Source: JAFGUB01 sp050305515 (GTDB lineage Bacteria > Campylobacterota > Campylobacteria > Campylobacterales > Sulfurimonadaceae). Taken from it: a stretch of DNA of 64,000 bases. Every line of letters starts with the position of its first letter. Position 1 is the stretch's first letter. The position numbers and the translations under genes are program-made. The DNA is taken from NCBI GenBank assembly GCA_050305515.1, contig JBNLFL010000038.1, positions 39,024 through 103,023 on the forward strand, in the 5' to 3' direction. Positions 1 to 9,088 of this stretch are shown piece by piece. The notes under the pieces were generated by a model, which had not been told where the DNA came from, made no database searches, and saw only the letters and a list, made by a program, of their open reading frames with translations.

Positions 1-437
1 AGCAAATCGGCATCCTGACCCTCCAGCTCGAACGAGGGCTGACGGTAGAGCATATCGTTATTGCATAGATATCGGATAGCGGGATTTGCCATACTCTCCG
101 ATATTTCACTCCGGCGCAGCACCGAGTGGATCCGACCGTCTCCCAGAGCCGCCGCACTGAGAAGTTTGTGATAAACGGGATCGCTGAGCGTGATTTCGGC
201 GATACGCCCATGCAGCGCGGCATAACGCTCCAGAATTTCGGATTCAATCAGCTGCTCCAGCGGTTTTGACGTATCAAAAGAGAGATCCAGACCTCCAAAA
301 TGGGCAAAGCCGACCATGGCGTCTTCCATGGAAAGCTGCGGGTGCGCACCGCAGAAAGCGCGGAACTGTTTGAGTGTGGTTGCTACGTGAGTATCGATGA
401 CGCTGCCTTTAAAAGAGTTGGCACAGTATACAGCAAA
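1..437 (-). CDS. Partial gene, DUF234-like protein, start unresolved
   Basis: An open minus-strand frame runs from just after a TGA at 438-440 off the left edge of the window. It reads ...QFRAFCGAHPQLSMEDAMVG, then GGLDLSFDTSKPLEQLIES, then GDGRIHSVLRRSEIS. This pattern resembles the DUF234-containing proteins (about 300 aa) that I associate with Campylobacterota; that assignment is from memory of the family and is tentative. No ATG, GTG or TTG occurs in frame between the upstream stop and an internal ATG at 329, although the family-like sequence begins before it. The N-terminus may therefore be frameshifted, use a rare start, or be annotated short. It follows the gene ending at 455 on the same strand. 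Confidence 0.45.
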
Positions 438-454
438 TCAGCGCAGGTTGCCTG

Positions 455-889
455 CTAGCGATCCTCTTCATACTGGGCCAGGAATTCGTCGATGAGAAAG
501 TTCAGCGACTCCATCATATCGCTGTAAGGTGCCTGCGATTCGATAAGGTCGTTGGCATAGTAGGTAAACGCAAAGGTCTGGATCGCTTTGCCCCGCTGCA
601 CATCACTCTGTTCACCGACACCGATCTGCGTGTTGATGACATCGCTGTCGTTTACATGTAAGGATTCGATTTTCACAAAAAACGTACTGGAGTCGCGTTC
701 GCCGAATACAAATCCTTTCTCACGCAGCCGCTTGAGAACGTGCGTACGGATGGCCTCCTCTCTGGCTGCATCGATAAACTCGCTCTGATTGACGACATAC
801 AGACGCAGTTGTGTCAGATTTTCAAGGTTAAACGGCAATCCCGCAAACAGCAGGTGCGTTGCCATCAGCAACCCCAGCAGCGCTTTCAT
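455..889 (-). CDS. Small exported protein of unknown function
   Basis: A 144-residue protein with a clear N-terminal signal peptide (MKALLGLLMATHLLFAG) and no other membrane segment, so it is probably periplasmic or surface-associated. The mature part is polar and has no motif I recognise; it has an acidic C-terminal end. Its start overlaps the stop of the thioredoxin-like gene by 4 bp (886-889), so the two are probably co-translated and may act together in the envelope, but no function can be given. The palindrome TTACATGTAA lies inside it at 652 and encodes Leu-His-Val. Confidence 0.75.
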   Translation of the reverse strand: MKALLGLLMATHLLFAGLPFNLENLTQLRLYVVNQSEFIDAAREEAIRTHVLKRLREKGFVFGERDSSTFFVKIESLHVNDSDVINTQIGVGEQSDVQRGKAIQTFAFTYYANDLIESQAPYSDMMESLNFLIDEFLAQYEEDR

Positions 890-1329
890 TCTTCACCCTT
901 CTTCAAAAAGCTCTCTTTGACCTCACCGAGCGTTTGGAGGTATTCATCTTTCTTGACATAGGCAATCGATTCGTAGATATGGGTCTCGGTATGGGGATTG
1001 ATAAAAAAGACCGTCGGGATACGCGGCGTGTCATACGCCTCGGGGTAATGGGCCTTGTCCAGATTCCTATCGACGATGACCGGTACGAAATCGCTTTTCA
1101 CCTGTGCCGCAACGGCGCTGTTCTCAAGCGTCTTGTGCTCCAGCTTGCGGCACCACGGGCAATAATCTGCTACCACGACCAGCATAATAAGCTTGTTCTC
1201 TTTTTTTGCCTGCTCCAGTGCGGGCTTGTAGTCACGCAAATAGCCGTTCGCCGCGGCAAAATCATCGATTTTCGCGCCCCAGAGCGTCAGGACGGAAATT
1301 ATTAGCACCACTATCGTCTTCATCATCAA
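886..1329 (-). CDS. Exported thioredoxin-fold protein (CPWC)
   Basis: A 147-residue protein with an N-terminal signal peptide or membrane anchor (residues 1 to about 18) followed by a thioredoxin fold. The active-site motif CPWC is at residues 57-60 in the context VVADYCPWCRKLEH, and a cis-proline region reads TPRIPTVFFI. This matches the single-domain periplasmic thioredoxins (Thioredoxin_7 or SoxW-like) that reduce or rearrange disulfides of exported proteins. Three consecutive Met codons make the exact start uncertain by up to two residues. It is the first gene of a short operon with the exported protein downstream. The substrate cannot be inferred. Confidence 0.85.
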   Translation of the reverse strand: MMMKTIVVLIISVLTLWGAKIDDFAAANGYLRDYKPALEQAKKENKLIMLVVVADYCPWCRKLEHKTLENSAVAAQVKSDFVPVIVDRNLDKAHYPEAYDTPRIPTVFFINPHTETHIYESIAYVKKDEYLQTLGEVKESFLKKGEE

Positions 1330-1418
1330 CCTTTTTTTGAAAAAATTATATCATGGAAGCAAAAAACGCAGAGCCATGCAAGAGCGGGTACTCTTACATG
1401 TAAAGGAGCGTGAAAGCT

Positions 1419-2441
1419 TTAATTGCCGGTTTTGAGTTTTTCCCAATACTGTTCGTAGAGCTCGAGACTCTCTCCGACATCGATCTGAAACTCGCTGTTG
1501 GCAAGATCGGCCTCGGTCGGATAGATGATGCGGTTGGTGCGCACCTCTTCATCCAGAAGTTTCACCGCGGCCAGATTCGGCGTCGGATAGCCGATCTCTT
1601 CACTGATGACCTTGGCGACATCGGGACGCATCAGGTAGTTGATGAACTGATGAGCGGCATCGATATGTTTGGCGTTTTTTGGAATGACCAGAGAGTCCAC
1701 CCAGACCAGAATTCCCTCTTTGGGATAGACATAGCGCAGTTCGGGCATCTCTTCGTTGGCCATATAGTTTTCGCCGTTGAAGTTCATGCCGACTACGACC
1801 TCCTCGTTCATATAGACCTGCTTGGGAGATTCGGAGTTGAAGACCTTGACGTTTGGCATGAGAAGTTTGAGTTTTTCATAGGCGGCCGTAATCTCTTTTT
1901 CGTTCGTGGAGTTGGCGGAGTAGCCTAGAGTTTTGAGCGCCATGCCGAAGACTTCGCGCAAGTCATCCGTGAGCAGCAGCTTGCCGGCATACTCTTTATT
2001 CCAGAGATCATCCCATTTGTCAACACTTCCTTCGCCCAAAATTTTGGCGTTGTAGCTGATGCCCGTACTGCCCCAGAGGTAAGGAACCGAGTAGTCGTTT
2101 TTCGGATCATACGGCTTGCCCAGAAGTTTGGGATCGAGATTGGCATAATTGTTCAGTTTCGACTTGTCGAGTTTGGCGAGCAGCCCCTCTTTGGACATTT
2201 TGTTGACAAAATAGGTCGAAGGTACGAGCAGATCGTAATTTTCCGCACCCGCCGTCTTGATTTTGGCATACATTGCTTCGTTACTGTCATACGTTGAGTA
2301 TTTGACATCGATACCCGTCTCTTTTTCAAAGCCCTCGATCACCGATTCGGGCATATACTCGCTCCAGTTGAATACGACCAGTTCCTTGTCGGCGCCGAAC
2401 AGGCTCAGTGCAAGCGCGGCGCAAAGCAGCAGTTTTTTCAC
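1419..2441 (-). CDS. potD: Spermidine/putrescine ABC transporter, binding protein
   Basis: Periplasmic polyamine-binding protein of the PotD/PotF family, about 340 residues, with a signal peptide (VKKLLLCAALALSLFGA). It starts with the typical strand ELVVFNWSEYMPESVIEGFE and has the DLLVPSTYFVNKM and WGSTGISYN segments of the family. I chose the GTG at 2441 rather than an upstream ATG at 2510: the GTG follows a GGAGAAGAA ribosome site, gives a proper signal peptide, and overlaps the potC stop as GTGA, as at the potB-potC junction. It is the last gene of potABCD and supplies substrate to PotBC for ATP-driven import. Confidence 0.95.
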   Translation of the reverse strand: MKKLLLCAALALSLFGADKELVVFNWSEYMPESVIEGFEKETGIDVKYSTYDSNEAMYAKIKTAGAENYDLLVPSTYFVNKMSKEGLLAKLDKSKLNNYANLDPKLLGKPYDPKNDYSVPYLWGSTGISYNAKILGEGSVDKWDDLWNKEYAGKLLLTDDLREVFGMALKTLGYSANSTNEKEITAAYEKLKLLMPNVKVFNSESPKQVYMNEEVVVGMNFNGENYMANEEMPELRYVYPKEGILVWVDSLVIPKNAKHIDAAHQFINYLMRPDVAKVISEEIGYPTPNLAAVKLLDEEVRTNRIIYPTEADLANSEFQIDVGESLELYEQYWEKLKTGN

Positions 2442-3202
2442 TTCTTCTCCTTCAGTAATAGTTGGGAAAATAGTACTATAAAAATGGTAAGTACAAACAT
2501 GATGGTACACAGCGCGTTGATCTCAGGCTTCACCCCCAGCCTGACCATGGAGTAGATTTTCAGCGGCAATATCTCATACCCCGGTCCCGTCACGAAAAAA
2601 CTGATGATGACATCATCTAGCGAGAGCGTGAAACTGAGTAAAAATCCGGCAATAACCGCAGGCAGAATCGCGGGAAAAACAACCCGGTAAAATGTCGTAA
2701 ACTCATCGGCTCCCAGATCTTTTGCCGCTTCGATGATGCTTGGGTCAAACGAGGAGAGCCGACTCAGTACGGTCACGATGACAAACGGAAGACTCAGCGT
2801 AATATGTGCAATCAGAAGCGTCCAGAAACCGCTCGGCAGGGAAAACGCGCTAAAGAGCATCAGAAGCGAAATACCCATGACGACCTCGGGGGAGACGATC
2901 AGAACGTAAATAAGCGCGCGCAAAAAGCTCTTGCCGTAAAAGTGGTAGCGATAGAGCGCTACCCCACAAAGCGTACCAATCAAGGTGGCAAGCAACGAAG
3001 AGCTCAGGGTAATGCTCAGCGAATGCAGCGCCGCTTCGATGAGGGCATCATTGGCAAGGAGTTTTTCATACCACGAGAGGGTAAAACCCTTCCATGAGGT
3101 GGCATATTTGGAAGCGTTGAACGAATAGAGGATCAAAACGCCTATGGGCAGATAGAGAAGAAAATAGATAACAAAAGCGTAGAGTGACTTGATCGATCTC
3201 AC
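2438..3202 (-). CDS. potC: Spermidine/putrescine ABC transporter, permease PotC
   Basis: Inner-membrane permease of 254 residues with about six hydrophobic segments and the binding-protein-dependent transport EAA loop (IIEAAKDLGADEFTTFYRVVFP), which contacts the ATPase. Its GTG start overlaps the potB stop as GTGA, and its own stop overlaps the potD start in the same way, so translation is coupled through the whole unit. Length and order match PotC of the polyamine importer. Nothing unusual is seen. Confidence 0.94.
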   Translation of the reverse strand: MRSIKSLYAFVIYFLLYLPIGVLILYSFNASKYATSWKGFTLSWYEKLLANDALIEAALHSLSITLSSSLLATLIGTLCGVALYRYHFYGKSFLRALIYVLIVSPEVVMGISLLMLFSAFSLPSGFWTLLIAHITLSLPFVIVTVLSRLSSFDPSIIEAAKDLGADEFTTFYRVVFPAILPAVIAGFLLSFTLSLDDVIISFFVTGPGYEILPLKIYSMVRLGVKPEINALCTIMFVLTIFIVLFSQLLLKEKK

Positions 3203-4059
3203 AGCGCGTCACTCCCTTCGACATGACGTTTGGAACGGGTGTAGAGTGCAATCATCACCAGCATGGCCAGAATCAGCAGCATGGAGGCGGCCGAACCGAA
3301 AGGCCAGTCGCGGAAGGTAAGAAACTGGTTACGGATAAAGCTGCCGATAATCAGGTCTTTGGCTCCGCCAAGCAGGTCGGGAATGTAAAACATGCCCAGT
3401 GCCGGAAGGAACACCAGCATCGATCCGGCAATGATTCCCGGCATGGAGAGCGGAACGGTAATGCGCAGCAGGCGGCTCCAGAACCCTGCTCCCAGATCCG
3501 ACGCCGCTTCGATAAGCCGCACGTCGATCTTCTCGATCGAAGCGTACAGCGGCAGTATCATGAACGGCAGCAGCGTGTAGACCATGCCGATAAAAACGGC
3601 TACCTCGGTGTACATCAGCTGCAGCGGAGCGTCAATAATGCCCAGCGCGAGCAGCATGCTGTTAAGAAGCCCCTTGGTTTTAATAATGGCAATCACCGCA
3701 TAGGTGCGCACCAGCGAACTCGTCCAGAAAGGAATAATGACCAGAATCAGCAGCAGCGGCTGCCATGGCTTCGGAGCACGCGCAAGAATGGCTGCAAACG
3801 GATAGGCGATAAACAGACATAACAGGGTGGTAATGAACGCGAGCCGGAATGAGCCCAGAAAAATATCGAAATAGATCGGATCGGCAAGACGCAGATAGTT
3901 CTCAAGGGTGAACTCAAACGCGATAAATTCGCTGCTCCCCTTGCTTAAAAACGAAGCCCCGCCGACCAGCAGCTGCGGCGCGAAAGCGAAAAGCAGAATC
4001 CAGAGTGCGAGCAGTACAATGGAGAAACGCGCAAAACGGCTCAGCGGCTCGTTACGCAT
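3199..4059 (-). CDS. potB: Spermidine/putrescine ABC transporter, permease PotB
   Basis: Inner-membrane permease, about 286 residues, six membrane segments, with an EAA loop reading LIEAASDLGAGFWSRLLRITVP. The frame is open further upstream to 4128, but the ATG at 4059 (MRNEPLSRFARF) is the better start: it overlaps the end of potA by 8 bp, gives the usual PotB length, and the extra upstream residues only translate the end of potA in another frame. It pairs with PotC to form the channel of the polyamine importer. Confidence 0.93.
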   Translation of the reverse strand: MRNEPLSRFARFSIVLLALWILLFAFAPQLLVGGASFLSKGSSEFIAFEFTLENYLRLADPIYFDIFLGSFRLAFITTLLCLFIAYPFAAILARAPKPWQPLLLILVIIPFWTSSLVRTYAVIAIIKTKGLLNSMLLALGIIDAPLQLMYTEVAVFIGMVYTLLPFMILPLYASIEKIDVRLIEAASDLGAGFWSRLLRITVPLSMPGIIAGSMLVFLPALGMFYIPDLLGGAKDLIIGSFIRNQFLTFRDWPFGSAASMLLILAMLVMIALYTRSKRHVEGSDAL

Positions 4060-5134
4060 CGAGCAGAACCTCCCAGCCGTCAACCCAGTAGACATAAAGC
4101 GTCTCACCCGCCCTGTATTCAAGCGCATCGCTGTCTTCGTTGTAAAATTCGCTTGCCAGAATGCGGTGCCCGTCGCGTTCGCGTAAAATCAGATCGATCG
4201 TCGTACCCTTGTAGATGATCTCTTCGAGAACGGTTTCGAAATAGTTGGCCGATTTGACATCCTCAAGGCGCCGTTCAACGCGCAGGTCTTCGGGACGTAT
4301 CATAATGGTAAGCGCGTCAGAGAGCCGACGTGACGTTTTAAGCCGGAACGTGTGGCTCAGATGCTCCACAAATGCCTCACCCTCACCTTGAGAAAGCAGC
4401 TTACATGTAAAGGTGTTGGCCTCCCCGATAAATCGGGCGACAAAAAGCGTTTTTGGCTCTTCATAGATCTCTTTGGGCGAGCCGATCTGCTCGATGCGTC
4501 CCTGATTCATGACGGCGATGCGATCGGACATGGAGAGCGCCTCTTCCTGATCGTGCGTGACAAACAAAAAGGTAATGCCAAGACGGCGCTGGAGCTGTTT
4601 GAGCTCGATCTGCATCGCTTTGCGAAGCTTGTAATCAAGCGCACTGAGCGATTCATCAAGAAGCAAAATCTTCGGACGGTTCACCACGGCGCGCGCAATG
4701 GCAACGCGCTGCTGCTGCCCGCCGCTGAGCTGTGAGGGCTTTTTAGCGGCGTGCTCAGAAAGCTGCACCATCTCAAGCATCTCATGCACCCGCACGGCAA
4801 CCTCCTCTTTGGGAAGTTTTTGCATTTTGAGCCCAAACGCGATATTCTCAAAAACGCTCATGTGGGGAAAAAGGGCGTAGCTTTGGAAAACCGTATTGCT
4901 GCCACGACGGTTGGCGGGAAGTGCGCTAATGTCATGACCCTGCATCGTTATGATGCCTGCATCCGGCATCTCGAAACCGCCGATCAGACGCAGGATTGTC
5001 GTTTTTCCGCAGCCCGAAGGGCCCAGAAGTGTCAGAAATTCACCATCGTAAATATCGAGATCAATACCGGAGAGGACCTCCTGACGCTTGAATGCCTTGC
5101 TGATGTTTCTGAGTTCAAGCAGTACCTGCGCCAT
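4052..5134 (-). CDS. potA: Spermidine/putrescine ABC transporter, ATPase PotA
   Basis: ATP-binding subunit of 360 residues. Walker A GPSGCGKT at 38-45, Q-loop glutamine at 84, signature LSGGQ at 136-140, Walker B LLLDE at 157-161 followed by SLSALDYKLRK as in E. coli PotA, and an H-loop FVTHDQEEAL. The C-terminal 120 residues form the TOBE-like regulatory domain. It is the first gene of potABCD; the promoter should lie in the 97-bp gap 5135-5231. The palindrome TTACATGTAA at 4401 falls inside it and is read as Phe-Thr-Cys-Lys. Confidence 0.95.
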   Translation of the reverse strand: MAQVLLELRNISKAFKRQEVLSGIDLDIYDGEFLTLLGPSGCGKTTILRLIGGFEMPDAGIITMQGHDISALPANRRGSNTVFQSYALFPHMSVFENIAFGLKMQKLPKEEVAVRVHEMLEMVQLSEHAAKKPSQLSGGQQQRVAIARAVVNRPKILLLDESLSALDYKLRKAMQIELKQLQRRLGITFLFVTHDQEEALSMSDRIAVMNQGRIEQIGSPKEIYEEPKTLFVARFIGEANTFTCKLLSQGEGEAFVEHLSHTFRLKTSRRLSDALTIMIRPEDLRVERRLEDVKSANYFETVLEEIIYKGTTIDLILRERDGHRILASEFYNEDSDALEYRAGETLYVYWVDGWEVLLDA

Positions 5135-5231
5135 GGCACCTCGATGATGGTTTTTGACACTATAGCAATTCTTTGAACAAAAAACTCTTTGGTGATGCGG
5201 AAGATATCAACCGCATGACATCACAGAGGAA

Positions 5232-7886
5232 TCATTCGCACATCGGATCGCTGCCGCGCAGCTGCGGAGACCATGAGAGCCACGCTTCATCGGGTTCGTC
5301 ATAGAGCTTGAACACCTGCATCGTTTCCGCCGGAGCGCCGTAGTCATCGGGAGTCGTTAACACGATGCCTCCCGACATCATCGTCTCGAGTGTTTCGGTC
5401 TTTACTTTGAGTCCGCCGAGTCCAAGCTCCATACCCAGTGCCGAGGCATTGTAAAAGCGGGAGTTGCTGCGTACAAGATGGGCGTAACAGGGCTGAATAT
5501 AGAGTGAGAACTCCACCTGCGTCGCATTGTCGCTGAGGCGGAACTGCTCCACGTCACCGATGGGTATCTGACGATAATAGAGCGGCGAACCAACTTTGAG
5601 CGAACTTTTGCGATCCGCAGAGACGACAATGCGCAAGCCCTCGCGCAACTCATTTTCGTAGGTCAGAATATCGCTGAGGCGATAGAGGCTCCCCTCTTTT
5701 TCCGAATGCCCCGGCGTTACATGTAATGCCGCGCCGCCAAGCAGCGCTGAAGGATTTTCAACCCCTTCGAGTCCGATCTTGAAGTCGGAGAGCGCCACGC
5801 GGGTATCTTCACGCATCAGAGCGCGAAACTGTCGTTCAATGTTCAGCACAGCATGAATCGTGCTGCCCTCAAGCGTCATGGCCCCCACTTCGCCGACCGG
5901 AATCTCTTTGTAGTAAATGCGGCTTCCGGTTTTCAAATGCATCGCGCGATCCAGCAGGAGGGTGTAGCCGACATAGCGTTCGAGCGCGCTGTCGCGGTCG
6001 GCATAGAGAAGGGATGCGTCATTTTGCGCCGCCTGGGCGTCATCAAAGGCGACCGCGCCCCGTATCATCGATTCGACCGACTCCACTTTCAATGACATTT
6101 TCGGAAAGTCGACATTAACATCCACGCCGCCGGCATGGTAAAAGCGGGTTTTGGGATTGATCTTTGCGGCAAAGCGCTGCTCGACATAGAGGGTCACATC
6201 AACAGAATCATCGGCATCGTTGTAAGCAAGATCCATCACCTCTCCGGCCCGGAAACCGTGATAGTAGAGCGGTGCGCCTGTTTTAAGCGCTTTGGCATCA
6301 TTTGAGGTCAACGTGATTTTGCGTCCGCCCTCTTCAAAGTAGCGCGCTTTCATGGCTGCGGCAATGTCTGCGTAAAGATCAAAGTCACTCCGTGAAACGG
6401 AAGCATTCAAATCGGGTGTTTCAAAGGCAATGCCGCCCTGAAGCATTGACTGGAGCGAACCCGCCTTGATAAACGCCTTGCCCAGAGAAATATCCGCGAT
6501 AACCGCATTGCGAATGTAAAAAAGCGATGTGTCGTTAAGCAGGGGTGCATACTCCGGTGCAATGACAATATGGAGCACAACCCCTTTTTTGTCTTTGTCC
6601 AGCGCAATGGAATCGACATAGCCCGCTTCAAGGTCTTCATAATAGATCCCGCTGCCCGAGCGGAGCGAACCAACTTCATCGGCATGCAGCGTCAGGGCCA
6701 TACCCTTGCTTTTCGGCGGTGATTCATGCAGCGCGAAGTGGCTGTCATCGTTGACATCGCCGTCACATACAAAACTGATGTAGGGCCCTTTGGCAATGGC
6801 ATCGAGCCCGGAGATCCCCTTGAGTGAAAATTCGGGCTCCACAATCCAGAAATAGCCCCGTTTCGCAATGAGATGATAGAACATCTTTTTCAGGCGGATC
6901 TGAAATCGGGTCGTGTCGCTGTCCGGATCGTAAAGAACCTTCTCGATACGTCCCGCCTGAACCCCTCTGTAATAGACGCTGCTGAGCTCGGGGTCGATAT
7001 TGTAGGCCCGTGTCGCCTGCAGGGTGATGAGGTGCGAATCGTATTCAATAGAAGCCTCATCGGGGTAGAGTTCGAAACTTTGTCCGGGAAGCGCACGGCA
7101 TCCTCCGCCATCATCACGGCACTCGGGCGTATCAAATGTAATGCCCCCGGCGACAAACGAAGCAAGCGAATCGATTTTCAGTTTGATCCCCGCCATTGTC
7201 GCCTTGAAATCGATGCTCTCGATGCCCCAGAAACGGCTGTTTGATTTGATGAGGTTTTTATAGGCATCATCAATATGAACGATGTACTCGACGCCGTCAT
7301 CAAGCAAATTTCGCTCTATGACCCGTCCGACAATGAATTTTTTATAGACGACGGGCGTATCGATGGCAAAGGCCCCGTTATGATCTTTCAGCGTAATCTT
7401 GAGCCCCGGATAGAGATGATCGACCGGCTTGTGGTCGGCTGCAATGAAGTGGTATTTTTCGGGCAGCTTGAAGAGTTCATCGAAGCTCTTTTTTGCCGGA
7501 TAGATTTCGATGTAAAGACCGCCGACAATGGTCTCCAGCCCTGAAATTTCAGTCAGTGTCACTTTGGGTTTGACTTTCCAGAACTCGTTGCCTTCACGTG
7601 CCACGGCACCGATGGCGTCGGAAGGAACGGAGACGGTCACGTCCACCTTGCCGATATCGTCCCGGCTCAGACGGATATCCGTGACATGACCGACGACGAT
7701 ACCTTTGTATTTGAGCAGGGTTTTGCGTTCAAGAAGACCGCTGCCGTCATTGAAGGTAATGACAATCTCCTGTCCGCGGTCGCTGTAGAACTTGTAAAGC
7801 ATCCATCCCGCAAGTGCCAGGGCCAAAAGAGGAATGACCCAGATCACATAACTTGCCGTACGACGCTTTTTTATCGGTTCATTCAT
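5232..7886 (-). CDS. letB: MCE-family lipid transport protein LetB-like, seven MCE domains
   Basis: A protein of 884 residues with one N-terminal membrane anchor (residues about 13-30) followed by seven tandem MCE domains. Each repeats a pattern of the type xxLKxGxPxYYxxxxxGxV; examples are LLERKTLLKYKGIVVGHV, SLRSGSGIYYEDLEAGYV and SLKVGSPLYYRQIPIGDV. Length and domain count match E. coli LetB (YebT, 877 residues), which stacks rings into a periplasmic tunnel for lipids between inner and outer membranes. The start overlaps the preceding LetA-half gene by 8 bp, so it is co-translated with its membrane partner. It ends the tamAB-let operon. Confidence 0.92.
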   Translation of the reverse strand: MNEPIKKRRTASYVIWVIPLLALALAGWMLYKFYSDRGQEIVITFNDGSGLLERKTLLKYKGIVVGHVTDIRLSRDDIGKVDVTVSVPSDAIGAVAREGNEFWKVKPKVTLTEISGLETIVGGLYIEIYPAKKSFDELFKLPEKYHFIAADHKPVDHLYPGLKITLKDHNGAFAIDTPVVYKKFIVGRVIERNLLDDGVEYIVHIDDAYKNLIKSNSRFWGIESIDFKATMAGIKLKIDSLASFVAGGITFDTPECRDDGGGCRALPGQSFELYPDEASIEYDSHLITLQATRAYNIDPELSSVYYRGVQAGRIEKVLYDPDSDTTRFQIRLKKMFYHLIAKRGYFWIVEPEFSLKGISGLDAIAKGPYISFVCDGDVNDDSHFALHESPPKSKGMALTLHADEVGSLRSGSGIYYEDLEAGYVDSIALDKDKKGVVLHIVIAPEYAPLLNDTSLFYIRNAVIADISLGKAFIKAGSLQSMLQGGIAFETPDLNASVSRSDFDLYADIAAAMKARYFEEGGRKITLTSNDAKALKTGAPLYYHGFRAGEVMDLAYNDADDSVDVTLYVEQRFAAKINPKTRFYHAGGVDVNVDFPKMSLKVESVESMIRGAVAFDDAQAAQNDASLLYADRDSALERYVGYTLLLDRAMHLKTGSRIYYKEIPVGEVGAMTLEGSTIHAVLNIERQFRALMREDTRVALSDFKIGLEGVENPSALLGGAALHVTPGHSEKEGSLYRLSDILTYENELREGLRIVVSADRKSSLKVGSPLYYRQIPIGDVEQFRLSDNATQVEFSLYIQPCYAHLVRSNSRFYNASALGMELGLGGLKVKTETLETMMSGGIVLTTPDDYGAPAETMQVFKLYDEPDEAWLSWSPQLRGSDPMCE

Positions 7887-8490
7887 CGTCTCTCCTTGAA
7901 TCGAACATCAGTCTGGGATCAAACGCTTCTGTGGCCATCATGGTCAAAATCACGCTCAGCGCAAAAGCGAATGCCGCCCCACCCGCTTTGACCGTTGCCA
8001 GATTCTGAAACTGTACCATAGCAATCATTATCGCAACAACAAAGATGTCCAGAAGCGACCATTTGCCGATGAGCTGAATAAAACGGTAGAGCCGGATGCC
8101 CGGCAGCGCCATAAATACGGCCCTGAAATGCACAATCAGCAGCAGCACCAGCAGCGCGGCGATCTTGAAGATCGGTATGACAATACTGGCTAGAAAGATG
8201 ATGACGCCAATACTTGCCTCTCCATGAAGGACAAAATAGATGACCCCCTCCATAATGGTATTGCTTTCATCGATGCCCACCTTGGTGATGATCATCATCG
8301 GCAGCAGGTTGGCGGGAATCAGGAAGAGTATGGCCGAGAGCGTATAGCTCCAGGTTCGAAGCAGGCTGTAGGGTTTGCGCTGAAAAACAGGCGTACCGCA
8401 CTGTTTACATGTAACGTCGCCAATATCGTTGAGCCACTCACAGTTGAGGCAGAGCTTTTTATGGCTTGAAATGTCAGTCTGATAATGCAT
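7879..8490 (-). CDS. PqiA/LetA-like membrane protein, C-terminal half
   Basis: Membrane protein of about 203 residues: a cytoplasmic zinc-ribbon-like CxxC...CxxC head (CLNCEWL and TCKQCG), then four hydrophobic segments, as in one PqiA domain. LetA and PqiA of enterics carry two such domains in about 420 residues; here the pair is divided between this gene and the one ending at 8474. The ATG at 8490 is preferred over the upstream start at 8508. LetA partners LetB in inter-membrane lipid movement, and the 8-bp overlap with the letB-like gene supports that role. Confidence 0.85.
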   Translation of the reverse strand: MHYQTDISSHKKLCLNCEWLNDIGDVTCKQCGTPVFQRKPYSLLRTWSYTLSAILFLIPANLLPMMIITKVGIDESNTIMEGVIYFVLHGEASIGVIIFLASIVIPIFKIAALLVLLLIVHFRAVFMALPGIRLYRFIQLIGKWSLLDIFVVAIMIAMVQFQNLATVKAGGAAFAFALSVILTMMATEAFDPRLMFDSRRDDE

Positions 8491-9088
8491 GACCGTGCCA
8501 GATATCATCAGGATTGAACCAGATGATCGTGATGTAAAAACAGATCAGGAAATAGAGGAAGATGAAAAACCCCGCATCGATGCTCAGATCTCCCATGGTC
8601 TGGAGTTTGATGACGGAAACCAGAATGCTGATGAGATAGACCTCGGCCATGCCCCAGTGCCGGGCCTGCATGTAGATATGATATACCCCGTTCATGCAAA
8701 AAAGCCGTTTGCCAAAATGCAGCGGTACGAGCAGCAGAAGCAGCAGAACCATCATGGAGAGCGGAACCAGAAGTCCGGTCGCAAGCACCAGCATCGCAAT
8801 AAAGGCGTTGCCGTCGTCATAAAACTGCCAGATGGTTCCAAAAAGGGTTGTCGAAACGGTCTGATCCGCCATTTCAAGGGTCAGAACCGGCAGAAAAAGT
8901 GCGGGTACGAAGGCGACAAGGGTGGTAATAGCCATAATGATGATATGGTGAAAACTCTCACCCGGCGCATAGATACGCGCGCCGCAGCGCGGGCAGTAGT
9001 AGTTGTGGTCGATATCCTCTTTATCGTACTCAAGAAGAATCCCGCACTCCTTGCAGGCACTCTGATAACGCGGATGATTACTTTGCAT
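8474..9088 (-). CDS. PqiA/LetA-like membrane protein, N-terminal half
   Basis: About 204 residues, with a zinc-ribbon-like head (CKECGILLEY and CPRCGARIYAPG) and four membrane segments, equivalent to the first PqiA domain of LetA. The frame is open upstream to 9187, but the ATG at 9088 fits better: it overlaps the tamB stop by 11 bp and starts just before the first CxxC. With the next gene it would rebuild a full LetA as two polypeptides, a split arrangement compared with the fused enteric protein. Membrane location is clear; the lipid-transport role is inferred from the adjoining seven-MCE protein. Confidence 0.85.
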   Translation of the reverse strand: MQSNHPRYQSACKECGILLEYDKEDIDHNYYCPRCGARIYAPGESFHHIIIMAITTLVAFVPALFLPVLTLEMADQTVSTTLFGTIWQFYDDGNAFIAMLVLATGLLVPLSMMVLLLLLLVPLHFGKRLFCMNGVYHIYMQARHWGMAEVYLISILVSVIKLQTMGDLSIDAGFFIFLYFLICFYITIIWFNPDDIWHGHALSD

